Shown here in pieces: positions 29,428 to 37,293 of a stretch of DNA of 64,000 nt (within the stretch, counting starts at the first letter, position 1; the number at the start of each line of letters is the position of its first letter). Source of the DNA: Rugosimonospora africana (GTDB lineage Bacteria > Actinomycetota > Actinomycetes > Mycobacteriales > Micromonosporaceae); assembly GCF_016862975.1 (NCBI RefSeq), contig NZ_BONZ01000083.1, forward strand, positions 32,934 to 96,933, written 5' to 3'. The translations under genes were made by a program, and so were the position numbers. Under the pieces are notes generated by a model. It was not told the origin of the DNA. It was given only the letters and a program-made list of their open reading frames with translations, and did no database searches.

Positions 29428-30425
29428 ACCAGTGCCCCGACCGTCAGGTCCCAGTCCTCGTAGGAGTTGGAGAAGCACGATTCGCACTTGGCGGGGATGA
29501 GCTCGTCCCGGCACCGGCTCCGGTCGGCCCCACGCCAGATCTCCTCGAATCCGGTCTCCAGAAGGTTACCGATGTAGAAGTCCAGGAACGTCCCGCAGAT
29601 GTACGCCTTCCCGTCGGGCATCAGAACGAAGCCCTTCTCCGGGAAGAAGCAGCCCCGGGTGCGCCGGCCGTTGCGCAGGGTTTCCAGCATGGTCGCGTAG
29701 AACCGGCTGGAGAAGTTGATGCTCTCCGGGTACCGGCACACCTCGGTGATCGCGGACTTGACGGCCTCGAACTGCTCGTCGGTGACCTGGAACCGGCGTT
29801 CCAGCCCCGCGCCACCGATGAACACCTCCGGCCGGGCGGCGAGGTTGTAGTCGACCCGGACCCCCATCGCGCGGACGTAGTGCAGCACCGGCAGGATCTG
29901 GTCGCTGTTGCGGTCGGTGATGGTGAAGCTCGCCGTCGCCCGCAGGGTCTCCGGCCACTTGTGGGTCTCCTCGGCCAGGAACCGCAGCGCCTCGTCGGCC
30001 TGCTGGAAGGCGCCGGGGTGCCGCCGGTGCCGGTCGTGCGCCTGCCCGATGCCGTCCAGCGAGATGTAGATGCGCAGCTTCGCGCCGCGCTCCCGGCACG
30101 CGGGCAGTACCTGTTCGAGGGCGCCCCGGATCTCGCGTTTGAGGTGCCCGTCGGTGTTGATGCAGATCTCCCGCAGCCGGCTGTAGTTCTGGAGCATTCC
30201 CGACATCAGCGCGTTGATCCGCGGATGGGTGAACGGTTCGCCGCCGCTGAGGTTCACCGACTCGACGTGCTGGCGCAGGTAGGGATCGGCCCCGACCCGC
30301 GACAGCAGGTCGTCACCGGAGTGCTCCTTGTCGGTCTCCGGCAGCCGCCAGATCCCGCAGCTGCGGCACTTGCTGTTGCAGGTCATCGTGATCGGAAAGA
30401 TCATGACACGGGGGTCGCTATTCAC
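29424..30425 (-). CDS. Radical SAM/SPASM enzyme 4
   Basis: A 333-residue paralogue with MTCNSKCRSCGIW (CxxxCxxC), LSGGEPFTHP and YISLDGIGQAHDRHRRHPG. C-terminal ligand candidates are RGCFFPEKG, YICGTF and KCESCF. GTG 30425 overlaps the preceding glycosyltransferase stop (GTGA). It has the most canonical motif set of the three tandem copies. No RiPP precursor is visible in the operon, so a carbohydrate, nucleotide or peptide intermediate is the more likely substrate. Confidence 0.9.
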   Translation of the reverse strand: MNSDPRVMIFPITMTCNSKCRSCGIWRLPETDKEHSGDDLLSRVGADPYLRQHVESVNLSGGEPFTHPRINALMSGMLQNYSRLREICINTDGHLKREIRGALEQVLPACRERGAKLRIYISLDGIGQAHDRHRRHPGAFQQADEALRFLAEETHKWPETLRATASFTITDRNSDQILPVLHYVRAMGVRVDYNLAARPEVFIGGAGLERRFQVTDEQFEAVKSAITEVCRYPESINFSSRFYATMLETLRNGRRTRGCFFPEKGFVLMPDGKAYICGTFLDFYIGNLLETGFEEIWRGADRSRCRDELIPAKCESCFSNSYEDWDLTVGALV

Positions 30426-31351
30426 CCTGACTCTCCCAGGCTGGCCGGAGGTACCATCGCCGTCGCGTGCTGACCACGACGGTTGATCAGGAACAGCCGC
30501 AACGACGCCGCGAACAGGAACAGGTCCAGCGCGACGAATCCGACGCGTCCGTGGCGGAGGTCGTCGCGAAGCGCGTTGCGCAGCTGATCGTGCGGCCGGC
30601 GATGCATGCGCACCGCGGCGCGCAGTGCGCCGAACACGCTCGAGTACTCCCCAACCGACCTGCTGAAGGCCCCGTAGGACCAGACCTTGCGCGGCAGCGT
30701 GCGCAGCGTCTCCTCGTGGTCGTGCCAGACCATGCCGGACGGGAAGTAGTGGAGGCGCCGTCCGGCCGATCGCAGCCGGCGGCAGAAGTCCACGTCTTCG
30801 TAGGCGATGGTGTAGCCGGCCGCGAACCGCAGGTCGCCCACCTGATCCAGGTCGAGCACCAGGTTGCCGCCCGACAGGTAGTCGGGGTTCTCCACGACCT
30901 GGTTGCCGAGGTCCTGCCGCAGGTGAAGGGCCTTCCAGCGCTCTGCGGCGGTGGAGCTGCGCAGCTCATCTTGTCGACCGCCCACGATGGCCGCGCCGGT
31001 GGTCGCCGCGGCCTTGCACAACTGGGCGAGCCAATCGGGTTCGGGGTAGCAGTCGGAGTTGAGGAATCCGAGGTAGCGCGTCTGACAGGCATCCAGCGCG
31101 ACGTTGCGGGCGATACCCAGGCCGCCGGGCGGCGGCGTGGGAATCACCTCCGCGCCACCGGCACGGGCGAGGTCAGCGGTTCGGTCGGTGGATCGGTCGT
31201 CGATGACCACGGTGCGTACGGTGACACCGGTGGAGGCCGTCACCGCGCTGAGGCATCGCGCCAGTGTGCGCTGCGCGTTGCGGGCCGGAATGAAGACGGT
31301 GATGGCGGGTGGAGCCTGCGGATCGGCGCTGTCTGTGGGGCGGCCAGCCAT
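30422..31351 (-). CDS. GT2-type glycosyltransferase, first gene of the radical SAM operon
   Basis: A 309-residue GT-A enzyme: ITVFIPARNAQRTLARCLSA, VVIDDRSTDRT, GIARNVALDAC, FLNSDCYPEPDW, and the catalytic AYEDVDFCRRLRSAGRRLHY. A hydrophobic stretch near the C-terminus (VGFVALDLFLFAASLRLFLI) may anchor it to the membrane. The ATG at 31351 has a GGAGAGGGAA site. It heads the ten-gene minus-strand operon ending with surE. Confidence 0.88.
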   Translation of the reverse strand: MAGRPTDSADPQAPPAITVFIPARNAQRTLARCLSAVTASTGVTVRTVVIDDRSTDRTADLARAGGAEVIPTPPPGGLGIARNVALDACQTRYLGFLNSDCYPEPDWLAQLCKAAATTGAAIVGGRQDELRSSTAAERWKALHLRQDLGNQVVENPDYLSGGNLVLDLDQVGDLRFAAGYTIAYEDVDFCRRLRSAGRRLHYFPSGMVWHDHEETLRTLPRKVWSYGAFSRSVGEYSSVFGALRAAVRMHRRPHDQLRNALRDDLRHGRVGFVALDLFLFAASLRLFLINRRGQHATAMVPPASLGESG

Positions 31352-31529
31352 CGTTCCCTCTCCGACATCGATCCCGTCCCCCGATGAGGGAACCTCGGCC
31401 CGGCGTCGCGGCGATGTCGGCACGACATCTGTCAACAACTATCCGGATGGCTACCGGTCGTCGCATGTCCCCGGAAGAAGGGACCGGGGTCCGGCAGTCG
31501 GATCCGCGGTCCGTGGCTGGTGGTCCCGG
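31352..31529 (-). promoter_or_regulatory. Leader of the radical SAM/glycosyltransferase operon
   Basis: Contains a consensus -35 hexamer TTGACA on the minus strand (31435-31430). Downstream is a perfect 9-bp inverted repeat (CCGACATCG at 31362-31370, CGATGTCGG at 31412-31420). No convincing -10 is visible at 17-18 bp, so the promoter call is tentative. Confidence 0.3.
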
Positions 31530-32195
31530 CTATGCCGAGAGGCCGATGGAGACGGCGGTGACGACGAGGCCACGCGACACGATGTACCGGCCGGCAAGCT
31601 CGCGTAGCGGCGGGCCGCCGTCGACCCGGGTGCCATCGACCAGGATCCGGGCGGCGAACGTGTGGGTGACCGGGTCGAAGCTCAGCCGGGCATCCTCGAA
31701 GCCGAGCCATCGCGCGGTCAACGGGTACCACGCCTTGTAAACCGACTCCTTCGCGCTGAACAGCAATCGGTCCCAGTGCGTGGCAGGGTAGGCTCGGGAC
31801 AGGTCGGCCAGCCGGTCGGGTTCGTCGGCCGTGGTCACCAACTCCAGGACGCCTGCGGGCAGCGGACCGTGCGGCTCGGCGTCGATGCCGAGTGCGGCCA
31901 GGTCCGCGGTACGGGCGACGGCCGCGGCGCGGTAGCCCTCGCAGTGTGTGATGCTGCCCACGACGCCGAGGGGCCACCGCGGTTCGTGGCGCGCGCCGGC
32001 GAGGACGGGCGCGGATGGGAGCCCGAGGCGCGCCAGGGCCTGCCGGGCACATCGCCGGCCGGTGACGAACTCACGGCGCCGGCTCTCGACGGCCCGCGCG
32101 ATCAGGGGTTCCTCCGCCGGCAGTGGCCGCTCGCCGGGGATGTCGGTGAACGCTTCGACCGGCACGGCCGGTGGTTGCAGCAACGCCTCGATCAT
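31530..32195 (-). CDS. Phosphopantetheinyl transferase (EntD/Sfp superfamily)
   Basis: A 221-residue PPTase. The first motif is GIDAEPHGPL and the second is FSAKESVYKAWYPLT, with the metal and CoA-binding residues intact. A third conserved block, GSITHCEGYRAAAVA, is upstream. It converts apo carrier domains (PKS, NRPS, PCP-hydrolase, stand-alone ACP) to holo forms. Its ATG overlaps the stop of the truncated metallophosphoesterase (32192-32195); this PPTase/metallophosphoesterase pairing is a common actinomycete arrangement. Confidence 0.9.
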   Translation of the reverse strand: MIEALLQPPAVPVEAFTDIPGERPLPAEEPLIARAVESRRREFVTGRRCARQALARLGLPSAPVLAGARHEPRWPLGVVGSITHCEGYRAAAVARTADLAALGIDAEPHGPLPAGVLELVTTADEPDRLADLSRAYPATHWDRLLFSAKESVYKAWYPLTARWLGFEDARLSFDPVTHTFAARILVDGTRVDGGPPLRELAGRYIVSRGLVVTAVSIGLSA

Positions 32196-32485
32196 CGCGC
32201 CGCTCCGAACAGCCGCCGCATGGGTGCCGGCGCCCGATCGCGCCTGCCCCGCTCGCGCGGCGCCCGGAGCGAGCAGGGCTCGTCGTTGCCCGGAGTCCAG
32301 ATCACCGTCGAGAAGCGGCGGCGCAGCAGCGCGAGGGTCTCGACGACGTCCTCGAGAATCTCGCCGACGTCTCCTGCGACGATGAGCCAATCGTCGCCGG
32401 AGTCGGAGTGCACGCCGTTGACGATACGGCGGTTCTTGGCGTAGGACACGTGCAGGTCGCTGACCGCGAACAGAGAGCTTTTCAT
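32192..32485 (-). pseudogene. Metallophosphoesterase, truncated remnant
   Basis: The first 60 residues match calcineurin-like phosphoesterases: AVSDLHVSYAKNRRIVNG (D-x-H) and LIVAGDVGEILEDV (GD). The third motif begins as WTPGND where GNH is expected. Family members are about 270-300 residues, but here the frame leaves the family after about 75 residues, runs through Arg-rich sequence and stops at 97. The later metal ligands are missing, so it is very likely inactive. The ATGA link to the PPTase start survives, suggesting an internal deletion that kept the 3' end. Confidence 0.75.
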
Positions 32486-32701
32486 GGCGCCGATTTTGTC
32501 ATCGTCCCGACCGCGGTCGCTCCGTCCAAGACATGCGCGGGAGGAGCCGACATCGAAGTACTCCACGACGATGCGGCCGCGGCCGGCGATCGCCTGCCTC
32601 GCGGAGTCGAGCTGCCAGGCCCGCGATGATCCGGCGCATGTCCGCACGCCGATCGAGCGGTTGAGGGCCCTGGACGGGTTGGCCGCTTAAGCGCTCATCC
32701 C

Positions 32702-33573
32702 AGTGTCCTGTAATTCCGGTTGCTTTACGTCTGCATCATGATGGCTGGCGAGATGACGGCCACGATGGTGCCGGCGGTGAGGCTGATCATTGAATCGCGA
32801 AGCTTGGGCTTGGATGCGGCGGTGGACCAGCGTTGGACCCACGCCGGTCCGCGGGGGTCAGTAGCCCGTCGGACAGGTACATCGAGCGGACGATGGTGAA
32901 CCCGTAGCTGGACGCGGCGAAGACGAATATGCCTAGCAGCAGTCCGAGGATCACGGTGCTGATCGGGTCGCCTATCGCGTGATGGCCGAAGATCGATCCG
33001 ATCAGGATCATGACCGCGAAGGAGCCCGAAACCCAGCCGTGTGCGGCGGAACCCGGGTGCGGCCTTCGCAACGATGAGGTAGTCGAGGATGAGCATCCGC
33101 GCCGCCCTGGGTCATTGGGTGTTGTTGTCGACGAGTTGCTTAATGCTGGTCTGCACGAGTTGGACCTTGGCCAAGATCTCCTCGGCGGTCGCGGTCCAGG
33201 TGAACGGTTTGGCGTGGGTGTTCTGGTGGGCCGGTCCGGCTCAGGGCCAGTACCCGCGCTCGGATCCGAGCTGGCAGCTGCTCACGCGGTGCGGCGTGTG
33301 AACGGTCCAGTAACCTGCCACGCCCCCTGCGGCGTAGCGTCCCAGCCACAGATCCACGGTCGGGCGCGAAACCCCCGCCAACGCCGCGATGTCCTTCTTG
33401 CGCTCACCTTCGTTGTGCCACAACACGATCCGAGCACGCGTCGCCACCGTGGCCGCCACGTCCGGGCTGTTGGTCAACCCGCGCAGCTCGATCCATTGCT
33501 CGTCCGTCAAGCCCACTCGTCGAGTCAACAGCAAAGGCAATATCGAGTAAAGAAACCAGAATTACAGGACACT
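32702..33573. mobile_element. Degenerate IS630-family element with terminal inverted repeats
   Basis: The ends are 27-bp near-perfect inverted repeats (32702-32728 and 33547-33573, 25 of 27 matches, outer AGTGTCCTG). Inside, on the minus strand, is the N-terminal helix-turn-helix of an IS630 transposase (about 33241-33540: ARIVLWHNEGERKKDIAALA, GVSRPTVDLWLGRYAAGG). It is joined directly to the last 40 codons of the transposase (33111-33237), so the DDE core is deleted. A TA follows the right end (33573-33574); the left flank reads CA, perhaps a decayed TA duplication. About 370 bp between the left repeat and the transposase tail is not transposase. Confidence 0.8.
32787..33071 (-). CDS. Small membrane-protein ORF inside the IS630-like element
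   Basis: A 94-residue frame with two strong membrane spans (WVSGSFAVMILIGSIFG and PISTVILGLLLGIFVFAASS) followed by YGFTIVRSMYLSDGLL. A second frame starting at 33096 gives a sensible N-terminus (MLILDYLIVAKAAPG), so the original gene may be frameshifted near 33050. No family recognised. It is either a passenger gene or sequence captured during decay of the element. Confidence 0.4.
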   Translation of the reverse strand: MRRPHPGSAAHGWVSGSFAVMILIGSIFGHHAIGDPISTVILGLLLGIFVFAASSYGFTIVRSMYLSDGLLTPADRRGSNAGPPPHPSPSFAIQ

Positions 33574-34555
33574 AGACTTCGACCGCCTCCGGGCGACCGG
33601 ACGCAACTGACCGGTAGGCGGCCAGGACGATCTGCAGCGTGCGATAGCCAACGTCACCATCTGGCTCGACCGCGGTGCCAGAACGCACGCTGCCCAGGAA
33701 CGCATCGAGCATCAATGCGTCGAGGTCGGTACCGTAGTCGAGCCAGCGCAACCGCCCGGCCTCGTCGTCGAAGAAATCGAGCCGATCGCCGAACGCGTCG
33801 AACTCGACAGTGCCGCTTTCGCACTCCAGCGCGAGGGTCAACCCGCCCCAGGTCGGATAGCTCGCCGGTACGCTCCAGCTACAGTCAATCGTGGCGACGG
33901 TGCCGTCGTCGTAGGTGACGACAACCAGCCCGCCCGTCTCGACCGATACCTGCGCGCCGTGCAAAATGCGATTGGCCTGGGCGTATACCTCGATGGCCCT
34001 TCTGCCGAGCAGGTCGTCAAGCAGATCGGCCAAGTGCACGGTGTGGTCGATCAGCGCGCCGCCGCCGGCCAGCTCGGGGTCGACGAACCAGGGCCGGGCA
34101 GCGATCGGCGCCTGGCCGTTGTTCGTGCCGGACGCCGACAGTACCCGCCCGAGCGCACCGCTGCGGATCGTCGAGCGCAGGCTGCGAAACGCCGGGTGGA
34201 ACCGCACTGGGTACGCCGTCATCAGCGAAACCCCGGCAGCGCGGCACGCGGCGACCATGGCGGACGCATCGTCGGCGGTCGTGGCCAGCGGTTTCTCACA
34301 CAACACGTGGGCGCCCCGCGCTGCGGCGAGCTCGACCAGCGGTCGGTGGCGGGCGTTCTCAGCACACACGATCACGCCATGCGGCTGCCAGTCGAGGAGC
34401 TCCTCGTAGGAGGCCGCATAGGCGAACTCGTCAGCCAGCGCCGGGCGTTCCGGATCGGCCACCCGCAGGTCGACGTCCGAGCGGTCGCGCAGCAGGGCTG
34501 CGTATCTGCCGGCGTGTACATGGGCGAACGACATCAGCCCGATCCGCAGCGTCAT
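33572..34555 (-). CDS. Gfo/Idh/MocA-family oxidoreductase
   Basis: A 327-residue NAD(P)-dependent dehydrogenase. It has a Rossmann start (TLRIGLMSFAHVHAGRYAAL), the family signature VLCEKPLATT with the catalytic Lys, and the substrate-domain GGGALIDHTVHLADLL with conserved Asp and His. Its TAG stop (33572-33574) lies across the end of the IS630-like inverted repeat, so the element inserted at or replaced the 3' end. It is last in the sugar operon, overlapping the second oxidoreductase by 1 bp. Confidence 0.88.
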   Translation of the reverse strand: MTLRIGLMSFAHVHAGRYAALLRDRSDVDLRVADPERPALADEFAYAASYEELLDWQPHGVIVCAENARHRPLVELAAARGAHVLCEKPLATTADDASAMVAACRAAGVSLMTAYPVRFHPAFRSLRSTIRSGALGRVLSASGTNNGQAPIAARPWFVDPELAGGGALIDHTVHLADLLDDLLGRRAIEVYAQANRILHGAQVSVETGGLVVVTYDDGTVATIDCSWSVPASYPTWGGLTLALECESGTVEFDAFGDRLDFFDDEAGRLRWLDYGTDLDALMLDAFLGSVRSGTAVEPDGDVGYRTLQIVLAAYRSVASGRPEAVEV

Positions 34556-35523
34556 CAGGACACATCCTTAGGGCTGACAGGCTGGCCGGAGGACGCGGAT
34601 TGGACGGCGGCCAGGGCGATGTCCAGCGCGGCAAGGCTGTCCTCGGCGGTGACGCGCGGGGCCGGTCCACCACGGAAGGCCGCGGCGAATTCCCGGAGCT
34701 CAGCGACGAACGGTGGAGCGAAGTCAGTGGGCAGCAGCATGCCGCCGCCCTCGCGCAGCGCCGGGGCGTCCCACCGCAGCGCCGACCGGGCGGAGGATGA
34801 GTAGCTCAGCTCCCCACGCGAACCCGAGACCCGAAACGCCGTGGCAAACACTGTGGAGGGCGGCCCCCAGCCCCCGGTGATGTGGCTGAGCGCACCGCTG
34901 CCGTGGGTCAGTACCACATAGGCCGTCGCCAGCCGACCCCGCACGATTACCTTGGCATAGACGGAGGCCACACTTCCGGCGATCCAGCGGGCGAAGTCGA
35001 AGTCATGGATCATCTGGTCGACAAGCACCCCTCCGGAACGCGCCGGGTCGGCGAACCAGTCGCTGGCAGGGGCGGCGCCGCGCCGGGACAGCCTCAGCAC
35101 GGCCGGCTCGCCGATCCGGCCGGCCGCGACCGCGTCCCGGGCGGCCGCGTACTGCGCGAAGTACCGAACCACTTGCCCTGGATACAGCTGCACCCCGGCC
35201 GTCCGGCAGGCGTCAATCATGGCCTGCGCCCGGTTGTGGGTGAGCGACAGGGGCTTCTCGCAGACGACGTGCCGCTTCGCGGCGGCTGCGTCCATGACGA
35301 CCCGGTCGTGGGCGTAGGTCGGCACGCAGACGTCGATGACGTCACAGTCCCCGATCAGCTCATCCAACTCGGACGCCTCAGCGATCCCGTACCGCTTTGC
35401 GAATTCGGCCTGCCCGTCGAGCGAGAAGACGTGTACCTCCGCCCCGAGCAGCTGCCACGCGGCCACGTGCGGGTGAGCGATGCCACCGGCCCCGACAAGG
35501 CCGACCTTGAGCGAGTCAGCCAC
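34555..35523 (-). CDS. Gfo/Idh/MocA-family oxidoreductase
   Basis: A 322-residue paralogue: Rossmann motif VGLVGAGGIAHPHV, HVVCEKPLSLTHN and SGGVLVDQMIHDFDFARW. With the adjacent dehydrogenase and ABC importer it probably oxidises an inositol, amino sugar or other polyol taken up by the transporter. It overlaps the permease gene by 8 bp. Confidence 0.9.
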   Translation of the reverse strand: MADSLKVGLVGAGGIAHPHVAAWQLLGAEVHVFSLDGQAEFAKRYGIAEASELDELIGDCDVIDVCVPTYAHDRVVMDAAAAKRHVVCEKPLSLTHNRAQAMIDACRTAGVQLYPGQVVRYFAQYAAARDAVAAGRIGEPAVLRLSRRGAAPASDWFADPARSGGVLVDQMIHDFDFARWIAGSVASVYAKVIVRGRLATAYVVLTHGSGALSHITGGWGPPSTVFATAFRVSGSRGELSYSSSARSALRWDAPALREGGGMLLPTDFAPPFVAELREFAAAFRGGPAPRVTAEDSLAALDIALAAVQSASSGQPVSPKDVS

Positions 35524-36340
35524 GTATACCCCCCTGCAGCATGCCGCTGATGAACTTGCGTTGGAAGACCAGGTAGACGACCAGGACCGGCAGCATGACG
35601 ATCAACGTGGCAGCGCACAGTACCGGAATGTTGCTGGTGTTCTGGTTGACGAAGAAGCCGAGTCCGGCCGGCGCGGTGCGCTTGCTGGGGTCCTGCATCA
35701 GGATCAGCACGAGCAGCAGCTGGTTCCATGACCAGAGGAAGATGAGTACGGCCAGTGAGGACAGTGACGGGCCGGCCAGCGGCAGCAGAACGCGGAACAG
35801 GATGGCGCGCGGGCTGGCGCTGTCCATTTCGGCTGCCTCGATGAGTTCGCGGGGCATCGACTGGAAATGATTACGCATCCAGAAGACGCCGAACGGCATG
35901 AACAGCGCGCACTCCACGAGAATCACACCGAGGTAATTGTCGGTGAGGTGGAAGCTTCGCAGATCGAAGTACAGCGGGATCACGATCAGCTCGACCGGCA
36001 GCGTCAGCCCGACCAGGAACATCCCGAACAACAGCCCGCCGGCGGGGATCCGCATGGTCGCCAGTGCGTACCCGGCAAGGGTGGCCATCGCCACCGACAG
36101 CAGCACGACAGTGACAGATATGACCACGCTTGACTTCAGCAAGGCACCGAAGGTGGCCGCGGTCCAGGCTTGCCGGAAGTTGTCGAAGTTCAGCGAGTGC
36201 GGCACGTGCAGGCCGGAGACCAGGGCGTTGGAGGGCTGCAGGCTGGCCAGCACGATGCTGACGAACGGAAGGAGGGTACTCAGCGCGCCGACCACGAGGA
36301 CCAGGTAGCTGGCGGCTGATTCCAACCGGGACGACTTCAT
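35516..36340 (-). CDS. Carbohydrate ABC transporter permease (MalG/CUT1 type)
   Basis: A 274-residue six-span permease with the EAA loop ELIEAAEMDSASPRAILFRVLLPLA and a typical CUT1 N-terminus. It overlaps the companion permease by 4 bp. No ATPase is encoded in the locus, so a shared MsiK-like ATPase elsewhere probably energises it, as is common in actinomycetes. Confidence 0.92.
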   Translation of the reverse strand: MKSSRLESAASYLVLVVGALSTLLPFVSIVLASLQPSNALVSGLHVPHSLNFDNFRQAWTAATFGALLKSSVVISVTVVLLSVAMATLAGYALATMRIPAGGLLFGMFLVGLTLPVELIVIPLYFDLRSFHLTDNYLGVILVECALFMPFGVFWMRNHFQSMPRELIEAAEMDSASPRAILFRVLLPLAGPSLSSLAVLIFLWSWNQLLLVLILMQDPSKRTAPAGLGFFVNQNTSNIPVLCAATLIVMLPVLVVYLVFQRKFISGMLQGGIRG

Positions 36341-37290
36341 GCCTCGCTCCGTATGCCCACGCTGATCGCCGCGACCACCACCAGAATGAGCCCGGTGAGC
36401 ACCACGCCCAGGGCGGCCGCCAGCCCGATGCGCTCGTCGGTGAACGCAAGGCGGTAGACGAGCAGACCTGGCACCGTGGTCTGGTTGCCGGGCGCGCCGT
36501 TCGTCGACACGTAGACGATGTCGAAGCTGGCCAGCGCGGCGATGATCGTGACCGTCAGCGCTACCCGGATCTCGCTCAACAGGCCGGGCAGGGTCACTGC
36601 CCAGAACTCCCGCACCGTCCCGGCGCCATCGATTCGCGCGGCCTCGTAGAGCGCGGGGTCGATTTTCTGGACGCCGCTGAGGAACAGCATCATGCACAAT
36701 CCCGCGAGGGTCCAGGTTCCGATCAAGCCGACGGCGAGAAGGGCAAGGTGGAAGTCGCCGAGCCAGGCTCGGGTAGTTCGGGCCAGTCCGAAGAAGCGCA
36801 GGATCTGGTTCACCGCGCCGTCTTCGGTGTACATCCAGCGCCAGGTGATGCCGACCGCGACCAGCGGCACGATCTGCGGCAAGAAGAAGATCACCCGGAA
36901 GAACGTCATGCCACGCCGACGATGCCTGGCCAACAGAGCGGCCAACAGAAGACCCAACGTGATCGGCAGGACCGCGAAGAACACGATCAGGACAAGGGCG
37001 TGCTCGATGGCACCGCGCAGCAGCGGGTCGCTGACCACGGCCCGGTAATTGCCGAGGCCGGCCCACGTGGCGGGGGTGATGCCGTCCCAGTTGAACATGG
37101 ACAGGTACACCGTGTGCAGACCAGGAAGCACCACGAACAGCACGTAAACGAGGAACGCGGGCGCGATGTACAGAAGACCGGTCCACTTCCGCCGGCCACG
37201 CGGATCGGCGCGCTGCCGCCGCCGGCGGGCATCGGCCAACGGTGACGTGGCCGATGCCGGTCGACGCGTCTGGATGAAGTCCAGGCTCAA
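36337..37290 (-). CDS. Carbohydrate ABC transporter permease (MalF/CUT1 type)
   Basis: A 317-residue permease with a charged cytoplasmic N-terminus, first span LLYIAPAFLVYVLFVVLPGL, and the EAA motif ALYEAARIDGAGTVREFWAV. It is three bases from the binding-protein gene and forms the channel with the MalG-type permease. Confidence 0.92.
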   Translation of the reverse strand: MSLDFIQTRRPASATSPLADARRRRQRADPRGRRKWTGLLYIAPAFLVYVLFVVLPGLHTVYLSMFNWDGITPATWAGLGNYRAVVSDPLLRGAIEHALVLIVFFAVLPITLGLLLAALLARHRRRGMTFFRVIFFLPQIVPLVAVGITWRWMYTEDGAVNQILRFFGLARTTRAWLGDFHLALLAVGLIGTWTLAGLCMMLFLSGVQKIDPALYEAARIDGAGTVREFWAVTLPGLLSEIRVALTVTIIAALASFDIVYVSTNGAPGNQTTVPGLLVYRLAFTDERIGLAAALGVVLTGLILVVVAAISVGIRSEA

Positions 37291-37293
37291 GGT

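Noticed and set aside
31173..31466. Possible short precursor peptide upstream of the radical SAM operon
   Set aside because: Frames here are Arg-rich, have no ribosome site and no leader/core pattern.
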